Below are positions 62,978 through 64,000 of a stretch of 64,000 nt of DNA, piece by piece. Both the position numbers and the translations under genes were made by a program. The notes under the pieces are model-generated. The model saw only the letters and a list, made by a program, of their open reading frames with translations, ran no database searches and was not told where the DNA came from. Origin of the DNA: Kaistia defluvii (GTDB lineage Bacteria; Pseudomonadota; Alphaproteobacteria; Rhizobiales; Kaistiaceae); assembly GCF_040548815.1 (NCBI RefSeq), contig NZ_JBEPSM010000001.1, positions 124,001 through 188,000 on the forward strand, read 5' to 3'. Numbering within the stretch: the first letter of the stretch is position 1; each line of letters begins with the position of its first letter.

Positions 62978-64000
62978 TCAGCGCGCCGCGGTGAAGCGGT
63001 CGGCGTCGGCCTGGGTCAGCGGGGCGGGGCGCTCGGTGGTGGTCGAGAGCGTGATCACCTTCTCCTGCGCCGCCGAGTCCAGGATCGACACCATCGCGTC
63101 GAGCGCATGCAGCGCGACCCGGCCCGAGCAGCGCGGCTCGCGGCCCTGATCGGCGGCGTCAAGCAGGTCGGCGACGCCCAGCATGCGGTAGTTGGCATGC
63201 TTGCCGTCTTCCCAATTGGCCTTGCCGAACGGCGCTTCCGAGCTGTCGACCTCGATATAGTCGCCCTTTTCCACGGAGTAGCGGACGCTGCCGCCGAAGA
63301 AGTTCGGATCGGGCACCAGCATCGTGCCTTCCGAGCCGTAGAGCTCGATCGGATTGACGTGGCCGTGCTTCCAGACATCCCAGCTCGCCGTCAGCGTGAC
63401 CTGCGCGCCGGAGACGAAGTGGAGGATGGCGTTGATGGTTGTCGGCGTGCCGACCGGCACGGTCTTGCCCTTGAGCGGACCTTCGGCCGTGACGAGGCGG
63501 TCTTCAAACCCCTTGGTCGCGACGGCGGTGACGGTGCGGATCGGACCGAGCAGGTTGATCAGCGCCGCGATGTAATAGGGTCCGAGATCAAGGATCGGGC
63601 CGCCGCCGGGTTGGAAGAAGAAGCCGGGATTGGGGTGCCACATCTCCATGCCGTGGCTCATCACATGCATGGTGCCGGCGATGACGCGGCCGATCTTGCC
63701 TTCATCCAGTAGCTTGCGCGCCGTCTGGCCCGCGCCGCCGAGGAAGGTGTCCGGCGCGCTGCCGAGCTTCAGCCCCTTGGCGTCCGCCAGCGCCACCAGC
63801 TTCTTGCCGTCCTCGACGGAAAGCGCGAACGGCTTTTCCGAATAGGCGTGCTTGCCGGCCGAGAGGATCGCATTCGACACTTCATAGTGCGCCGACGGAA
63901 TGGTCAGGTTGATGACCGTGTCGATCTCGGAATCGCCGAGCAATCCGTCGATCGTCAGGGCGCGGACGCCGAACTGGTCGGCGCGGGCCTTGGCTGCCTC
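62978..64000 (-). CDS. Gfo/Idh/MocA family oxidoreductase (truncated by window edge)
   Basis: At least 340 aa; the frame is open to the end of the window (EAAKARADQFGVRALTIDG precedes the internal TTG at 63943), so the N-terminal Rossmann start is missing. HAYSEKPFALSVEDGKKLVA contains the Glu-Lys-Pro motif of the family. GGPILDLGPYYIAALINLLG is the second-domain segment with the conserved Asp and active-site residues. It is an NAD(P)-dependent sugar or inositol dehydrogenase of unknown substrate. Confidence 0.9.
   Translation of the reverse strand, partial: EAAKARADQFGVRALTIDGLLGDSEIDTVINLTIPSAHYEVSNAILSAGKHAYSEKPFALSVEDGKKLVALADAKGLKLGSAPDTFLGGAGQTARKLLDEGKIGRVIAGTMHVMSHGMEMWHPNPGFFFQPGGGPILDLGPYYIAALINLLGPIRTVTAVATKGFEDRLVTAEGPLKGKTVPVGTPTTINAILHFVSGAQVTLTASWDVWKHGHVNPIELYGSEGTMLVPDPNFFGGSVRYSVEKGDYIEVDSSEAPFGKANWEDGKHANYRMLGVADLLDAADQGREPRCSGRVALHALDAMVSILDSAAQEKVITLSTTTERPAPLTQADADRFTAAR

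Overview
The window is a chromosomal segment of a GC-rich alphaproteobacterium, almost certainly of the order Hyphomicrobiales (Rhizobiales). Supporting signs are a RirA-type Rrf2 iron regulator with a TGA-N9-TCA (IRO box) site, two IalB-family proteins, an Frc-type sugar ABC transporter with a ROK regulator, HWE-type kinase signalling, a MocR-like regulator and a palindromic repeat of a type common in rhizobial genomes. Genus cannot be fixed from the sequence alone.

Layout. (1) About 0.34-7.18 kb is a surface-glycan island: two sulfotransferase-like proteins, GDP-fucose synthesis (fcl, gmd), an unknown 362-aa protein and a GT2 glycosyltransferase, with AT-rich stretches. It ends exactly at the 3' end of a tRNA-Gln gene, and a 17-bp copy of that tRNA end lies at the other edge, the layout left by tRNA-directed integration. 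(2) 7.2-12.4 kb: tRNA-Gln, tRNA-Pro, an AraC regulator, a 30-codon gene resembling a RiPP precursor, and a signalling set (CHASE3 histidine kinase, single-domain receiver, REC-HWE kinase). (3) 12.4-20.8 kb: LuxR-type regulator divergent from an amino-acid-type ABC transporter/aminotransferase operon, MocR regulator divergent from an EamA permease, and a VOC dioxygenase. (4) 20.8-25.0 kb: a second small glycan block (alpha/beta hydrolase, two GT9 proteins) flanked by two near-identical copies of one terminator, looking like an insertion between the convergent dioxygenase and MFS genes. (5) 25.0-36.4 kb: MFS symporter, small protein, a 1342-aa autotransporter, two IalB proteins, an O-antigen-ligase-like membrane protein, GT4 and acyltransferase. 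(6) 36.5-46.2 kb: a GGDEF-EAL protein, small conserved-looking protein, xylulokinase, ROK regulator and frc-type sugar ABC operon. (7) 46.2-56.5 kb: CHASE2 adenylate cyclase, DUF3307 protein, outer-membrane barrel divergent from a FecR protein, cyclic-nucleotide-binding protein, TonB and a secreted protein behind an IRO box, RirA, and an orphan sugar-type ABC ATPase. (8) 56.8-64.0 kb: a five-gene operon of RND adaptor, RND pump, ECF sigma factor, membrane anti-sigma candidate and membrane-anchored periplasmic protein, then a truncated Gfo/Idh/MocA oxidoreductase running off the end.

Together the genes emphasise the cell envelope: glycan synthesis on two apparently acquired segments, a large surface autotransporter, outer-membrane and FecR proteins, TonB iron uptake and efflux, plus sugar and amino-acid uptake. 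The most unusual features are the two cargo-like glycan blocks with recognisable boundaries but no recombinase, the RiPP-like micro-gene, the cyclic-nucleotide/FecR/outer-membrane neighbourhood and the RND-sigma operon.
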